Positions 23,260-36,841 are shown, numbered from the stretch's first letter. The stretch is DNA of 64,000 nucleotides from Epiperipatus broadwayi (GCA_028023455.1 JAQFVV010012476.1:3473555-3537554), one strand, 5' to 3'. Notes: generated by a model not told the origin, from the sequence alone. Made by a program: numbers and translations.

Positions 23260-24175
23260 TTAACCTTTCATAATTTTAGTCCACAATTTTGTGTTTTGGC
23301 CAATTCACCCCCTTGTGAATTTTTTCACAAGTATTATATGTTAAAATGCATATTTTTCTGTATATTTTATTATATAAAAATTTTGTTCAAAAAATTATGA
23401 TAGATGGCGGGAATTTTAAAAAAAATCACTTTAAAAAAGACATAAGCTCCACCCTGACATGTTCAGCCTTCGTTCCAAGGTGTGGTGGTAAAATGTTTGG
23501 TGTATTATTACATTGTTTAGAGAAAATAGTCCCAATGACCAAAATCATGTTTATTTGCCAATTTAATACAGTTTTAGATATTTTTTACAATAATGTACAC
23601 TATATTGATTAGATATTGAGAAATATAAATTATTAATAACTTATTTTGACTGGAAATACTTTATTTTCAAAAATATAATGTTGTATTAGTGACTAACATG
23701 AATATGGTGTGAAGCAATTTAGAAGTTTAGCTTCTACATCAGTAATCTACTTATGCCTATAAGTATAAAAATATCACAATTTTGCAATAAATATTCAAAT
23801 TTTTTAAACTTATAAAGCATAATTCATTAGATATAAGAGAAATAAATAAATATACATTCAAATTTTTAAAAATAATCAGAAATAACAAAGATTTCATCAA
23901 TTTTGTAAACTGAAAGTAACGTTTCTGAAATGATGACATGTAATCTTTTTGTTTTGATTACAATCTCATTTTTTGAATATTTACAGAAACAAAATGTGAA
24001 TATTTAAAATTTATTTCAGTAGTAAACAAAAATATCTACAAATGAAGTCAAATTTAATATTTTCTGATAAGTAATAATAATTTAATCATAATATTTTACA
24101 TTGATGTGTGAGACAAAGAAAAATGCCAGAAAATGCTGAAATGTTTGAGTCTAGGCTGCTCTAAGAAAGGGTTAA
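23260..24175. mobile_element. Candidate piggyBac-type MITE
   Basis: The left boundary reads ttaacctttcataa; the reverse complement of the right boundary reads ttaaccctttcttag. Both sides therefore carry TTAA (23260-23263 and 24172-24175), the piggyBac target site, followed by CC(C)TTTC(A/T)TA. The interior has no transposase; an 88-codon frame at 23346-23612 is unrecognised. The terminal match is only about 14 bp, so this could be chance. Confidence 0.35.
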
Positions 24176-27100
24176 CTTAGCACTTCATTTCCATGTAAAC
24201 AATTATATAATTTCCATTTTTTGAAATAAATTATAAAATAATTTCAATATTTTGCATGTTAAAAAGATTATTTAATAGGAAATTTTACTTTTGCTTTCCT
24301 TTGTCTTATTTTGAAGAAAAGCAGGAAAGAAAAAGAAAATGAAGAATGAGAAAAAAATCTATCTTATTATAATAATTCTTTCACTTAATATATATATATT
24401 AATGTTTTAAATGACTCTTCATAAATCTTTTGGGAATATCTTGTTAATAAATTTAATGTACTTATTTTGTTTTAGAAAAAGGAAAATTACTAAAATAAAT
24501 ATTTTTTACATTATATTTTTGGAAATATAATAATGTAATGTTGACATGGCTAATATTATCACTACAATATAGTGACAGATCATATTAACATAAGCTTTCT
24601 ATGTGAAGATATACATATTTTATCACTTATGTTAGGCCAATAGTTAAATAAATGTGAGTATGTTCTAACATAAATGAGTGCTTTCTTTATAAAAGAATAA
24701 GGTGAATTTAATTGTAATAATATCTAGAAGTGAATAAATGTTAGTTAGAGTTAAAATATAAAAAATGAAATAGAATAATGTAATTTGCATTTTAATTTTT
24801 GCTGAATAAATTAATTTTAGTGGATTTTTGCAAATTGAACAAGTTTATGAAAATTGGATGTGAAATATGTTTTCATTTTGAAAGAGAGAATGAAAATAAA
24901 AAATTTAGTAATATATTTAATTTATAAGAGGATTAGTTTGTTAATAAATTTGCTTATTGGGGTTAGAAGTTAATAACATATAATTAATTTGTTTAAGAAA
25001 AAAAAAGTGAAAAAAAATTAAGTGGGTCTAATTAAATTATTAATGCTTAAAAACAACCAGGTGCGTTAAAATTGTCTCTGTATTAAAAAATAAGGATTTG
25101 TTGCTCTGCATCATGGGTTGACAAAATATATTTAACACTTAATTTTAGTCAGCAGAAAAAAATAACAGTTATGAAGAAAACAATTACCTTACCTACTTTA
25201 TGCAAGTTGTTTTAAAGGTTCAATTTGAGACAACAGAGCTATATTTGGTAATTGAATCACCTGACTCTATAGATTTAAAAAGTTTATGATATTATAAGCA
25301 GAATAAGAAAAAACTTACTACCATAGCATTATAAAAGAATTTTATTGTGCTATTGGAAATTTAAAACTGGAACACTAGCTAAATCAGTGTACCAGCTGTG
25401 CTGCTTCACTATAAGTAAGTTTGGTGTGAGATCTATTTGAAATGAAATCTTTTTGAAATATGCTTAATGAAAACTTGTTATATTTGACAGATGACTGTGA
25501 ATTAGTTCTGAATACCTTTCTTCATTTATAGAGGCAATTGATCAACAGAAAATATTTATTTTCTATCCTCATGCATAGAATTAGGTATTATATAAAGAAA
25601 AAAGGTCATAAAATTTGAAGGGAACCGAAAAGTATCTTGAAAATAATCAAATATAATCTGATCGAGAAAGAAGACCAGATATACGCATCCAGGAGAACAC
25701 TGAAATGAATATTCAGAATTAACCTGAAAAACAATTTCATGCAGATATGGCAAAATGTCACTTAACTATTTAGGAGTGCATTAAAATAGTACTGCAAATC
25801 ATTAAAATTTTAATCATACTTTTTGTTTCAGGTTTTATAAATAACTTGCACCTGCCATCTGGGTACAGAAAGGAAAACTAAATGTATAGATTTATTATTT
25901 TCAAAATAAATTGTTAGAACAAAATGACCAAATGAGTAAATAACAAAAAAATCACTTCAATTGTGTTTCAGAAGTGTAGCAAACAAAATAAATACAGATA
26001 ACTCCATTGCCATCCAGATATAAAGTGGAATTGCAAAACATTACATGTTGTGGTCTTAGAAAAAAAAAACATTTCTGACAGCATGGAGATTTCTTTCAGT
26101 CTGAATTTTTAAAAGCATATAGAAAAAAAGAATAACATTATTTTGACAGTGAACAAATATGCAAAAATTCAATACATAATTTGCATGCGTGACAACATTT
26201 TGAAGAAGCCTTATAAATTTATGGTTATCAGCACTGTCAAAAGCTTCAATATCTTCCCTAAATAATGATTGATGAAAATTGATTGGTAACACTCATACAT
26301 AAAACACTATCACAGCTTTTATTAATTTCAATAAATCAGTTCACTGCAATTGTTTAGCATAAGATCACATGTGCAATATAATTTTATCATTATTGAAAAC
26401 TTTCAAATATTTTTCTGGTTAGTATCACTTGTGATAAGTAGTATTTAAGTCCATATTACATTATAACTGATTTTCACAACTTGACAGATATTGAAAGTTA
26501 TACTGCTTATTCTAGTATTAAAACTCAGGAAATTACATTATTATAAGATTACAAACATTTTATTACTCTTAACTGCACATTATTTCTTCTACTCCATTTT
26601 TGCCACCTAGTGTAAGATTGAGCAATCAATAAGTAGATGTTTGATAGTAATGATTAATATACCCATTTCCATTTCTGTTCTATCTATATTGCCAGTATAG
26701 TTTTACTTCATGGCTTTTATTAATCCACAATAGTTATAAGTAGATATTATTCCATTATCAATATTTAAATGCCCTAATTTCATGATTTAAATTGGGTAGG
26801 TATCTCCCTCAGTACCTTTCTAATTATGCATCTATTTTGCAAAAAAACAAACAAACAACAAGTTAGTTTGAATTTAACTTTCATAATTTAGAGGGTATAC
26901 CTCTCCCTTTCTAAAAGAGTAGTATCTCATACCACCTGTAGTCTAAATGGCTGTACATTTTTTTTATCTTTTTCAAGTGACCACTTTTTTGATACTTTGT
27001 AAAATGAATATTATAAAACTCATTGTAACTAATAACAACAATAACAAAAACTAAATTTATTTCATTATAATAACTAATTATAAAAAAAAAATTGAATTCA

Positions 27101-28339
27101 GTTAAATAAAAGTAATTTTATTTCTTTATTTTTTAATTTTATATCAAATATTTTTTAACTTTTTAATGCAAATATTTTAATATATATTGTAACTAATGTT
27201 TATAATAAAAAATCAAATTTGAAACAATATTTATATAAAATAAATACACTTCTTAAGAATGATATGAGATTCCACTTGTAGCATTTACATGACTAAACCA
27301 TATTGTAAACATTGCAGCTCAGTAAATAGTATTAGATTGGGATATAAAGCAACTGAATTTTTTGATTTAATTCACCTTTTTTCAACAAGGTGGCAGAACT
27401 GAATTAGGTGAAATGGATGACTATTTAATGTTACATACTAGCAATATTGTAAAACAAAAGCATATAATGCTACATTTATCAAAAATAAAGAAAAGAAAGA
27501 GTGATAATAATGTAAATATTTGCAATCACACATTTAAAAGTAGTAAAGATTCAGATAATAAAAAATTAAAACAAATAGGAACTGGCCAAACATTTACTTA
27601 AAAATTAAAATACATATATATATATATATTAACAATAAAAAGAATAAATATAATGATTAATTATTATACACAGTCTTTCAATTCATAGAAGTACTTTCTG
27701 TTTATTCCTTAACCCTCTTCAACTGCTGTTATTACAGTATTTTCTAATTAATGAACATTTTATTTGTATTATACACACACACATAAATACATATATATAA
27801 TTTGAAAAAAAAAAGACAATATGCAAAAATGTGCTGAAGCTTATAAAATAAATAGCTACACTTGTTCTTTTCTTTCAACTACCAAGTCTAAAACAAAAAC
27901 AATCAGAAATATGAAATAAACTTTGTACAAAGCGATAATGGAAATGATGTTTAAACTACAAAATGGAAATGCCAGGGCAGAAGGTAAAAAAGAATGCTTG
28001 AAAAGATTCTAGTCAGTTCATGATTTATCATAAACTTCTGCCCTCCTACATCAAGTCACTTTTTGGATTTAGCTATTCAAAAATTTATTAGTACATAATG
28101 AAAAGCAACATCAAAGAAATTACGACTACATTTGGGGGTATATAAAGCATCTCATAAAACATAGTGCAGTAAGGTAAATAACGGAATTCAGAAGATAAGC
28201 TCTTACAAAATAAACTTAGAATATATTTATATAATGTCTAATTTTATATATATGTCATACTTAATTTTCTTTTCCTGGTAACTTTATTTTTTTTTAATTA
28301 TCATGAAATTAAAGCATTAGTAAAATGTGTTAATACAAA
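24176..28339. other. 4.2 kb of AT-rich DNA with no recognised gene
   Basis: I see only short AT runs (27605-27630) and short frames of 60-78 codons without motifs. Some old unrecognised repeats are probable. Confidence 0.4.
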
Positions 28340-28700
28340 AATTTCAATTTCATTAATATCTAAACAGAAACAAATCCGAGTATGTATTCAAATTAAAACA
28401 ATCAAAATTTGCATTTTAATTAGAGAAAACATTGGATTTTATTACGATTGTAATCTTCTACAAGTAAACAAATGTCAAAATTTTCTTAAATTCATTTCTT
28501 TGGAATCTACAAATTACAAATTGATGGACGATTATCAGATTATAAACAGTAATTTATGCTCGCTGTAATAGTCTCAACAACTTTGGCTTAATTAAAGAAA
28601 CATATATTTTCATTTTAAAATAAATGGTAATTTTGATGGTTGTTGTAATTTAAAATAATTACTTACAACTTCCTTATATTTTTATAATATGAAGAATGTA
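28340..28700. promoter_or_regulatory. Repeat-poor stretch with octamer plus homeodomain core
   Basis: ATTTGCAT at 28407-28414 (POU octamer) is followed at once by tttaattag, a homeodomain-type core. The stretch lacks microsatellites and contains gacgattatcagattataaa and ggcttaattaaag. It resembles developmental non-coding elements in composition, but that is inference. Confidence 0.3.
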
Positions 28701-28744
28701 ACTGATTTTTTTTTTTTCAACCATTTTCTCTTATATATATATAT

Positions 28745-28920
28745 GTAAAGACCGACAAAAAAATCACATACGAGATGGATAATTAAAATAAAAGATATCT
28801 GCTGGTACGATATGGAGAAGAAATGCTATGAATCGAAAAAACGATTAAATAAGAAGTTGGAGAGACAATCATCCTGCAATAAATTAATGATGGTTAAAAA
28901 TGACGATATTATAAAGTAAT
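28745..28920 (+). pseudogene. RTE-like LINE 3' tail fragment, diverged subfamily
   Basis: Aligned with 43758-43912: cacatacgagatggataatt against cacatgtgagatggatggat, then gatatggagaagaaatgcta against gatgtggagaaaagaggcta, then ttggagagacaatcatcctg against ttggagagatattcattctg. The C-terminal motif is R-RWI...W-RNAMNR. It is 5' truncated and ends near atgatgg/tgacgat, as RTE-type tails do. Confidence 0.8.
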
Positions 28921-29061
28921 TAGTACCACATCCTTCTCTAATATTACAGTCTGGTGTTCGAATCTAAATATTATGACTAAAAATTTTTTAACAAGCTTAA
29001 ATCTTTAATATTCTTTTATCTTCGAAAATGTAATTATAAATAAATAAATAAATACATAAGT

Positions 29062-29165
29062 CTTGTTAGCCGAGAGGTCATCGCAACCGCCTTGCAAGCA
29101 AGTAGTTGGTTGCAGACGGTTGTGGGTTCGCGTCCCGGCCGATGCTATGCCATATGAAAAAAAAA
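29062..29165 (+). mobile_element. tRNA-like SINE, copy 1
   Basis: A box TAGCCGAGAGG (29067-29077) matches the TRGYNNARNNG consensus exactly. B box GGTTCGCGTCC (29125-29135) has one mismatch. It ends gatgctatgccatatg plus an A run. The spacing between boxes is longer than in a tRNA and there is no acceptor pairing, so it is not a functional tRNA gene. Other copies are at 34202, 47897 and 55019. Confidence 0.85.
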
Positions 29166-29169
29166 GTAT

Positions 29170-30986
29170 GTAGAGAAAAGCTTTAAATTAACCTTCAATT
29201 AGCATGTATGCCTAAGATGCTTTCAACTACTTAATAGTTAAATGAATATATGTCTATCCTCAGAAAGTTAAATAAAAAGAGAAAACCATAAACATTACTA
29301 ACTAATTGATCTGATTAATAATCTTTTTCTATCATTGTTCTTCTGTAGATGTGTGCATTAGGGAGGTGAAAGAATTATTTAAGGGGTTTTACCTTTTATC
29401 TATCTATATATGCATATTAAGTATTTGATTTAATTTATTTCACTGACTCCACTTTTTCCTTACCATCCATAATCACCTTAGTATAAGATATGACCTATCA
29501 TAAAACATCTCATGCCACTATGGCACCTCAAACTGTATGTGGCCATGGTTTATTGCATATTTGTACATTCAGATTTCCAAAATATTAATGCTACAAAAAG
29601 TAATTATGACTCCAATATTTATTCTTATTTACATTCTTTATTTTTTGGAAATGACATTATTACTGCATTCAGATAGTATGTTAATATTGAATGTTTGGAC
29701 AACTCAGAATGACTATCATAGATATTTTGTTTAGGCAGGAAAAAAACAATATGAAGAAACATGAAAAAATAACATTTAATAGATTACATTACAGATAATA
29801 AACAGAATACAGGAATTCACATACACCAATCAGTTATTGTTAAACAGATCTTAGAATGGTACGGTCAAGATTAATATGATAGTTGGCATTAATAAACTAT
29901 ATATGTAATTCCAATCATATTCATAAGTAAATTGTTGTTTGTTTTTTTAGATGAGTTTACTAATGGACCAAATTTCAATAGCTATTAAACACTAAATTTG
30001 ATAATTTGGATCTTCAGAACTGTCACATTAGTGATGCATGAAATTCACTTATGGAATGTGGTATCGATTCATGTAAGTTTATTCTCATGAAGACTAGTTT
30101 TCTGACAATGATCTTATTAATCAGTGATTTACCTTAAAAGAAATCATGTGAAACTTTGGCAGAATAATAGGTGAAATGTGGAATTTCAAAATAAATACAA
30201 AGATCTGAAGGAAAAAGCTCCTGACAGTGAGAAAACAATGACAAGGGTGGGTAAGGGGAGGAGGTCTCTAGGGTGGTAATCTAAGACATGTTAGAAGTAA
30301 ATTTGGGAAAATTCTAAGTAAGTGAAGATTCTACATCTATATAGCTTTATTTAAGGATTATCCTCCCTATAATAGAAGTGAAAAAGAAATAAAGATAATA
30401 TAAAAACAGCTTTTTTTCAACAGCCTGGTGGGTTGCCTTATTTAGTAGATACTCATTGAAGTGACAAATAATTGTATAATCAATGATGTCAATGATGATA
30501 AAGCATTAAATAATGACAATAGTAAAGGTACGGAATTTAAACCTAATTTTTTTTAAATACAAGTAAATGGAATGTGTCAATTTTGATTGGTGCAAACTAT
30601 TAAAAACCTATAAAAACAACCCATAAAGCTAAGAAACTCCCACAATTTATGATTAATAAAGCTGCTGATGGTGAAATTCATTTTCCTCAGAAAGTTGAAT
30701 TAGTAGAAAAAGATTGCCAGTTTTTTTTTTTTTAGAAAAATCAAATCATCCATTGAAAGGCTGCAAGAGGTTATTTGTTGTGTGGTCTGATTTGGTATCC
30801 CCTATTTTTGGAATTTATATATCCGTTAATGAAAGGCTAATACATATTAAAACAGGATGTACAAAACTACCTGTATTCATTTAATTAGTGTTTATGGATT
30901 CAACATTATATTCAGAGAAAGAAAGCCTTTTGTTTCGAAGTAATTTCTGTTTGGTAAAAATATATTTACATAATTATATTTTTTAA
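29170..30986. other. No gene recognised
   Basis: AT-rich sequence. A short frame at 29537-29734 is Leu/Ile-rich without motifs. Confidence 0.4.
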
Positions 30987-31441
30987 ACAGAAGGTAAGTA
31001 ACCTTTTACAAATACATTGCACTGCTTAAATCAATGCTGTTTTTGGTGAATGTGAGACTCTCTATCCAAGGCACAAAGTAGAGACTTTGAAAAGATAAGA
31101 GTGACCATCTTATCTTTATATCCAAATTCAATTATTTGCCCAACCTTAAGTACCTTGGAAGAAGAGTGTGAACATTTTACAGTCTTCACTTACCTTCCAT
31201 TTTCTTTATTGCACATAGTAATATTTACTGCATTTTAATATTAATGTTCTCATTCTAAGATATTTAAGATTGCCCTATATAACTGAACTTAGGTACAAAG
31301 ATAAGATGGCCACTTTTATCTTTTCAAAGTATCTTTCTTATGCCTTGGATTTAGAATTTCTTCACATTCAACAAGAAAAAATATTGATTTAATATAAGAT
31401 ACAACACATGTGTAAATGATTGGTTACCTTCAGTTTAGACC
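30987..31441. mobile_element. Foldback element (family F)
   Basis: Arms of about 140 bp: the left includes aaacagaaggtaa, ccaaggcacaaagtagagac and gaaaagataagagtgaccat; the right includes atggccacttttatcttttc, tgccttggatttagaa and taccttcagttt. Similarity is moderate with indels. The centre has no coding capacity. Confidence 0.75.
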
Positions 31442-31687
31442 TATTAGTCAAATATTATACTTCCTATACTGAAAGGCTTACAATATACAATTGTACATGA
31501 TAATAATAAAATTTGTTAAAAATAATTGAGAATTGTGATATAACTGCGATAATATACTTATTTTATGTATTCCTAAAAATTAGTTATATATTTAAAATTA
31601 TTCAATGCTTACACTATATATTGATAAATGAGAAAATAATCGAATGCGTTTCAAAAGAGTGTTTATACTCTCATATTGTGGGTTAAA

Positions 31688-32350
31688 AATCAGGCAGAAA
31701 CCTATGAACCAAAGTGAGAAGATTGAACTTTTATATTGGGCCAAAGGTTTCAGTCTTTCCTATCAAAGACACTGGTTAGTATCTGTGTATGAAAGTAATA
31801 TCAGTGATAAGTTTGGAGAGCATATAACTTCTTATGAACCAGAATGTGATGGTGTTGATTTTTATGTGAGACAAAGGCTCTCTGTAAACTATTAATGAGA
31901 TACCCATTAGTGTTTGTGCATGTGAGTGAGTAAAGTCAGTGATAAGAGAACAATATTTTTAGAGCAGATAGTATCCTATGAATCAGAGTGTGAGGGTGAT
32001 GATGCTGGTTTGCATTTTTATATGTGAGTAAATAATTTCAATGATAAGTGTGATGTGTTTGAAAAACAGGTAGATTCTTATGACCATAGCATGAAATTGG
32101 TTATTTTTATATTGGTACAAAGGACTCTGCCTATGCTAATGACAAGACTATTTAGGGTTTATGTACTCTAGTGAGTGACATCAATGATAAAGGCAGTATG
32201 CATAAAGAACAATTAACCATATTATGAACCTGAGTGTAAAGGATGATTCTTATGTTGGGACAAAGTCTACTGCAGAAGCTGGTTATTATTTGTCCATATG
32301 AGTGAAAAATGTCAATGAATGAGGGTGTGAAAAAAGAGGCATTCTAATAA
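31688..32350 (+). repeat. Degenerate minisatellite, about five units of 100-150 bp
   Basis: Each unit has the same order: (t)cttatgaacc-gagtgtga-ggtg, then tttttat-tg-gacaaag, then gtgagtga-taa-gtcaatgataag. Units begin near 31688, 31829, 31973, 32070 and 32221. The first units keep an 83-codon frame (31644-31895), but later units have stops. It could be decayed satellite or an eroded repetitive coding exon. Confidence 0.7.
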
Positions 32351-33129
32351 GAAATATTCTATGGTCTTTTTATGCTAAGAAATGCCAATAAATATGGACA
32401 TGGAGAGAGGGACATTTTAGATGGAAATATTCCATGGTCTCTTCATTTTTATAATAAAAAGCACATAGTGGATTTATAATTGTAAAGTTTTTTTTGTAAA
32501 GAAATAAAATATTGGTGTTAAAGGTTTTAATATTGATTTTAATCAATAAGGAGCATTATTACTTCATTATCATTAAAACATTTTTTTTCTTCTAAGGAGA
32601 TTTTAATAATGCAGGAGATCGTGGAAACACTTATCTTGAATTAAAAATTATTGAAAAATTACAATGGTATTGGTGCTGTAAACCCAAATGGTTTGCTGCT
32701 ATTGAGTATTTGCACAGACTGGCTGTCATGATGAATTTGTTTATACAGAAATATTGCTGTAAAGAAACTTGAATATGTCCAAACTGAAACAGTGGCATGT
32801 AATAGAATATACTATAGTTAGGAATGAGAATGCAAAAAAAAATCTCGTATTGTATGAGCACTTAAAAGTTAAAATGATTATAGAAATTATAGACCGGTAC
32901 ATCAAGATTGAAATGACAGTTGCATTGAGTTAAACTTGGTTTCTAAATGTATGCTCTGAAATATCAATTTTAGGAATGTGCTCTGAAATAAATCTGATGT
33001 TTAAAATCTGACAAATTCAAGAAATAATATACTTTCTTTTTTTTTTTTTTGAGTTGTTATAAAGATCATGAAAATAACAGAGATGCTGATTTTATTTACA
33101 TATTGCAATATTTTTATTCTAATAAACAC
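32351..33129. other. No gene recognised
   Basis: AT-rich sequence. A 76-codon minus frame at 32631-32861 has no motif. Confidence 0.4.
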
Positions 33130-33381
33130 CACATGATCACCATTTCTTATGCTTGCTTATAACTGTTAGTAAAACAGGCAAAACTCTCCATACAGTATTG
33201 CTACTCAGTACAAACCAGAGTAATCAATGGATGCCAGAAGGCTTGTGCATAAATTAGTCTAAAGATATTGGATGAGTAGGCACTAGATTGGGGATTTTAT
33301 GCACAAGCCTTCTGGCATCCATTGATTACTCTGGCTTGCACTGAGTCGCGTTACTGTATGGAGAGTTTCACCTATTTTAAT
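33130..33381. mobile_element. Foldback family B, short copy
   Basis: Both arms are well preserved (gatgccagaaggcttgtgca on the left, tgcacaagccttctggcatc on the right), but most of the centre is lost, leaving attagtctaaagatattgga between them. The left end keeps cacatgatcaccatttctta. Confidence 0.9.
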
Positions 33382-33754
33382 AACAATATTTTTATTCTCA
33401 TAAATAATAAATGATTACATTTATTAAACTGAGTACAAAAGAAAAATTTACTTATTTATAAGCTTAGAACAATTAAAAATACTGGAATATAGGTGCAAAC
33501 CTTATTTATAAAATTTTGCAAATATAAAAAAATAATGATAAAATAAATAATGAGAACAATAATTGTTTTTTTAAAAAAAAGAACATCTTTTAATAATAGA
33601 CTGTAATTATGGAACATGTACTTATAATATATACATTTTCCTTGTGCTACAATAGTGAGTTTGAAATTAAATTGACGTAGGTTTAATTAATAAAATTAAA
33701 TAAAAATAAATTGTATTGGTATCAGTCATTACAAAATTAATAAATTAAAAAAAA

Positions 33755-34180
33755 ACTGATACACTTATGGTTATAAAATGTGGACAATCAGTAATAAAAC
33801 TAGAAACAGGTTGGAAGTTATTGAAATTTGGACATAGAAAAGAATGAAAAAATCAGTTGGATGAATAAAATAGCAAATGAAAAAGTTTTAAAGAGAGTAA
33901 ATACGAAAGAAGAATGATTGAGGAAATTAAAAATAGAAAGAGGAACTGGATTGACCATATACTAAAAATAAAGTATAGTTTAATGTAAGATGTTTTGTAG
34001 GGAATGATAAATGGGAACAAGAAAAAAGAATGGAATACATTGACATTATTGTATGATATAAGAGATAGGAAAAGTTATGTAAAATTGAAGAGCTGGGCAA
34101 TGAAGAGTATCAAAAAAGAAAATCTATGAATAGGTGATATGATTACTATCTGGACCTGGTCATGGGCCATACATATTAAA
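33755..34180 (+). pseudogene. LINE A, second copy, 5' truncated
   Basis: Matches 3810-4245: caatcagtaataaaactaga against caatcaataacattagaaac, then atcagttggatgaataaaat against atcagttggacaaataaaat, and acattgacattattgtatga near the end. It lacks the TG/AG array. Only the C-terminal part and the 3' end are present; stops interrupt it. Confidence 0.9.
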
Positions 34181-34201
34181 AATAGCTTCCATAGTTTCAA
34201 T

Positions 34202-34297
34202 TTTTTTTTCATATGTCAAATGCGTTGACTGGGAAGTGAACCCAGGACAGCTGCTTGGAAGGCAACTATGCTAATTGCTAAGCCACAAATGCTTGAC
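34202..34297 (-). mobile_element. tRNA-like SINE, copy 2 (inverted)
   Basis: On the minus strand the A-box region is TGGCTTAGCAA, the B box is GGTTCACTTCC and the 3' end is gacatatgaaaaaaaaa. The flanks tagtttcaat (34192-34201) and tagattcaat (34298-34307) are a 10-bp target duplication with one difference. It inserted just after the 3' end of the LINE A fragment. The body differs more from the others, so it may be a separate subfamily. Confidence 0.75.
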
Positions 34298-34307
34298 TAG
34301 ATTCAAT

Positions 34308-35004
34308 CTTTTTATTTGCAATTGTTACATTTATTCAATATCTTTGGATTCAGTTTTAATATTTATTTATGTTATTATCTTGGGTTTCTTTTCTACTTCA
34401 ATTTTGGCTTTTTCATTTTTGTGTTCTATTCATCTTTAACATGTTCCTTATCAAAGTAAAACTTTTTATTTTTTGAGCCTTCTCTAACTTTTCCTTCTGG
34501 TCTTTTTCTGAATTTGTTTAATTTTCTTTTATTTTAAAATTCAACTTGTTTTTCAAATATCAGCTGCTATTAACCCAATTCAGCATTACTTCCAACATGG
34601 CAAATGAAATTCCAATACCACTGATTTCAATTTTACCTTCATTTGTTTCACTATCTGCATTCCATGCTAAAATAGCCAGAACCTCATCATCAAACCTAGT
34701 CCAGGTCTCTTTATCTCCTTTAGAAAAATTTACCCAAGCCTCAGGTGCATAATTTCACAATAACCTTTTTTATTGCATTATCACTATAACACCATGGAGA
34801 AAATAAATTAACAAAATCTTTGTTGATTGAATTTCATTTATAAAATGAAAACACGTTAATATTATGTCATCACAAATATATAAAATGGTTGATATTTGTT
34901 TTTCAATAAACATGATATTGAGATAGATTGAGATAAAGTGTTGATGGAGAAGACTAATTTATTTTTCAAAAAATCCATGTGATAAATCATTAAATGTAGA
35001 TCTA
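34308..35004. other. No gene recognised
   Basis: AT-rich sequence. A 68-codon frame at 34546-34752 is Ser/Ile-rich, without motifs. Confidence 0.4.
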
Positions 35005-35222
35005 GTGTCTGACCCTACCCTAGCACCTTTCTGAGGAGTGCCAAAGCATGAAACCATTCTCAGAGGTTTGGGGGAGAGGGGTTCCTGGCAGAGATATTTT
35101 AAATACTTTCTCTGGCTAGGCATTTATCACAAAGCTTGTTGAGCAATTCACAATGCTCATTGTTTATATCTTACAAGCTTAAGAGAATTGAGTCATGTGA
35201 TCTATGACTCTTATTTTGACAG
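35005..35222. mobile_element. Foldback family C-related copy
   Basis: Shares ctgaggagtgccaaagca, aggcatttatcacaaagctt and caatgctcattgtttatat with 48727-48905. Its right end (catgtgatctatgactctta) is the reverse complement of the left end at 48733 (taagagtcatatatcacatg), which shows that the complete element had inverted ends. Confidence 0.75.
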
Positions 35223-36841
35223 TTTAGATAGTAGTTTCAGTAATCAGACTTGAGGTTAGATCAATAAAGGTAGCACCAATTTTTAATTTATTTTGAAATC
35301 TTTTTCCAATGTGATTGATTAAAATAAAATTTGTTCACATCAGCTTCTACCAGACCTAAATCTAATCTGAGATCTTAATTGTGGCAAAATTCTTAGTAAC
35401 ATGATTTTTTCTTCAAAAATGTCTTAAAATATTGATAGAAGTTTAGACTCTCACCAGGATGCAGTGGTATATATGTGTTTATATGCATGTGAAGTAGTGA
35501 ATCCTACTACAAAATAAGCATGTTTATATATATATAATTATTTAAGATAAGCATGAAAATTATTTTGAGAATTTCAAAACGATTTCAATTTTCATTTAGT
35601 TTAATCTCTTTTGTTCTGATTTAGTAATGACTATATTTGACTTAATTTGTTAAATCTGGCTTTGTATTTTTCCTTAGCTAAAATTTAATTTATTTGATGT
35701 GTAAAACAGGAAAACTGAATTAATTTGCTTTCTATTCGTAGACTGTAATCCTGAAAAAATATGTTTAAGTAAATTCACATTTGAGATTTGAGAATGTGAT
35801 ATTTATCAAAAATAAAATGGCTGCTACCACAGTGAGTTACTATTTTTAAATAAATTCACATCTAAGTTTGGAAAATGTGATATTTAGCAAGGAAAAAAAT
35901 GATTCAGAAATACTACATTTTTACATTATTTTTTTTAGGCTCTGATCTTTCCTGCCACGTTTGAAACATTTTTGCCTGCATATGTTTAGTTTGATGATTT
36001 TACTACACATGTTGATAGTTCCGTCCATATTCTCAAATTCACAATAATATTTTTTTTTTTTGAAAATAATTATGGCTTTTACTTACAAAAAACCCACTTT
36101 TTATGTGATCAATTTTATATAGGATGTTCCAGAGATATCAATTTAATTTGTTTCAAAATTAAAGTGAAAAATACTAGTCACAGACATCATGTACATCAAT
36201 TTTTTTATGACTACTATATTGGTATTTTTTTAATCACTTTAAATTAAGTTTAAAACTAAATTTAAACTTGTTTTTCGTTCAAATGAATAAATTTTTTTAA
36301 AGCTGTGTAAAAAATTTAGTTATTTGTAAGCTTGCAATAATTAACAGTACTGCATAGCGGGCCTCTTGTAATCATAAAAAAGTTTTATTACTATAATTTA
36401 ATCTACAAATATGGATTATTAATTTTTTTAGTAAGACTATCTTTAGATAAACATCACAAAGGATTATTTCTAATTATTTATTAGTCTAATTATATGGTAT
36501 CACTAATTCAAATCTAACCACCCTCTTTCTTTGCTAAGATTTAATTAATACCTTAGGTACTCATCTGTTTTTTATTTCAGTGCACAGATTTCAAACTCAT
36601 GTATACAGACTTCTGATAAAAGGCGACTGATTTAAAGTCATTTGCCTGTTTTAGAGTCTTTATTCTCATGTTATGGAATGAACGTTTTAAATATCTAAAA
36701 AACTTGATATTCATTTTTTTAAATCATCTACTATTAGAGCTAAATTAAACCAATTGATTTACACTCAAATTGTTTTTTTTTTTTTTTGTACTTTCAAGAT
36801 TGCCATGTTATAGGGCTGGTGTGGATACAAGTTTGTCTCTT
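35223..36841. other. No gene; a short tandem duplication
   Basis: Near 35768-35806 and 35848-35890 a block (aaattcacat-t-ag-ttg-gaatgtgatattta-caa) is repeated 80 bp apart with changes. The rest is AT-rich without features. Confidence 0.4.

Noticed and set aside
26560-26960. Possible minus-strand LINE debris
   Set aside because: Translation in the three minus frames gave no recognisable endonuclease or RT motif.
29067-29135. Possible tRNA gene (A and B boxes)
   Set aside because: Box spacing is too long, there is no acceptor-stem pairing, and an A-rich tail follows; the same unit is repeated elsewhere as a SINE.
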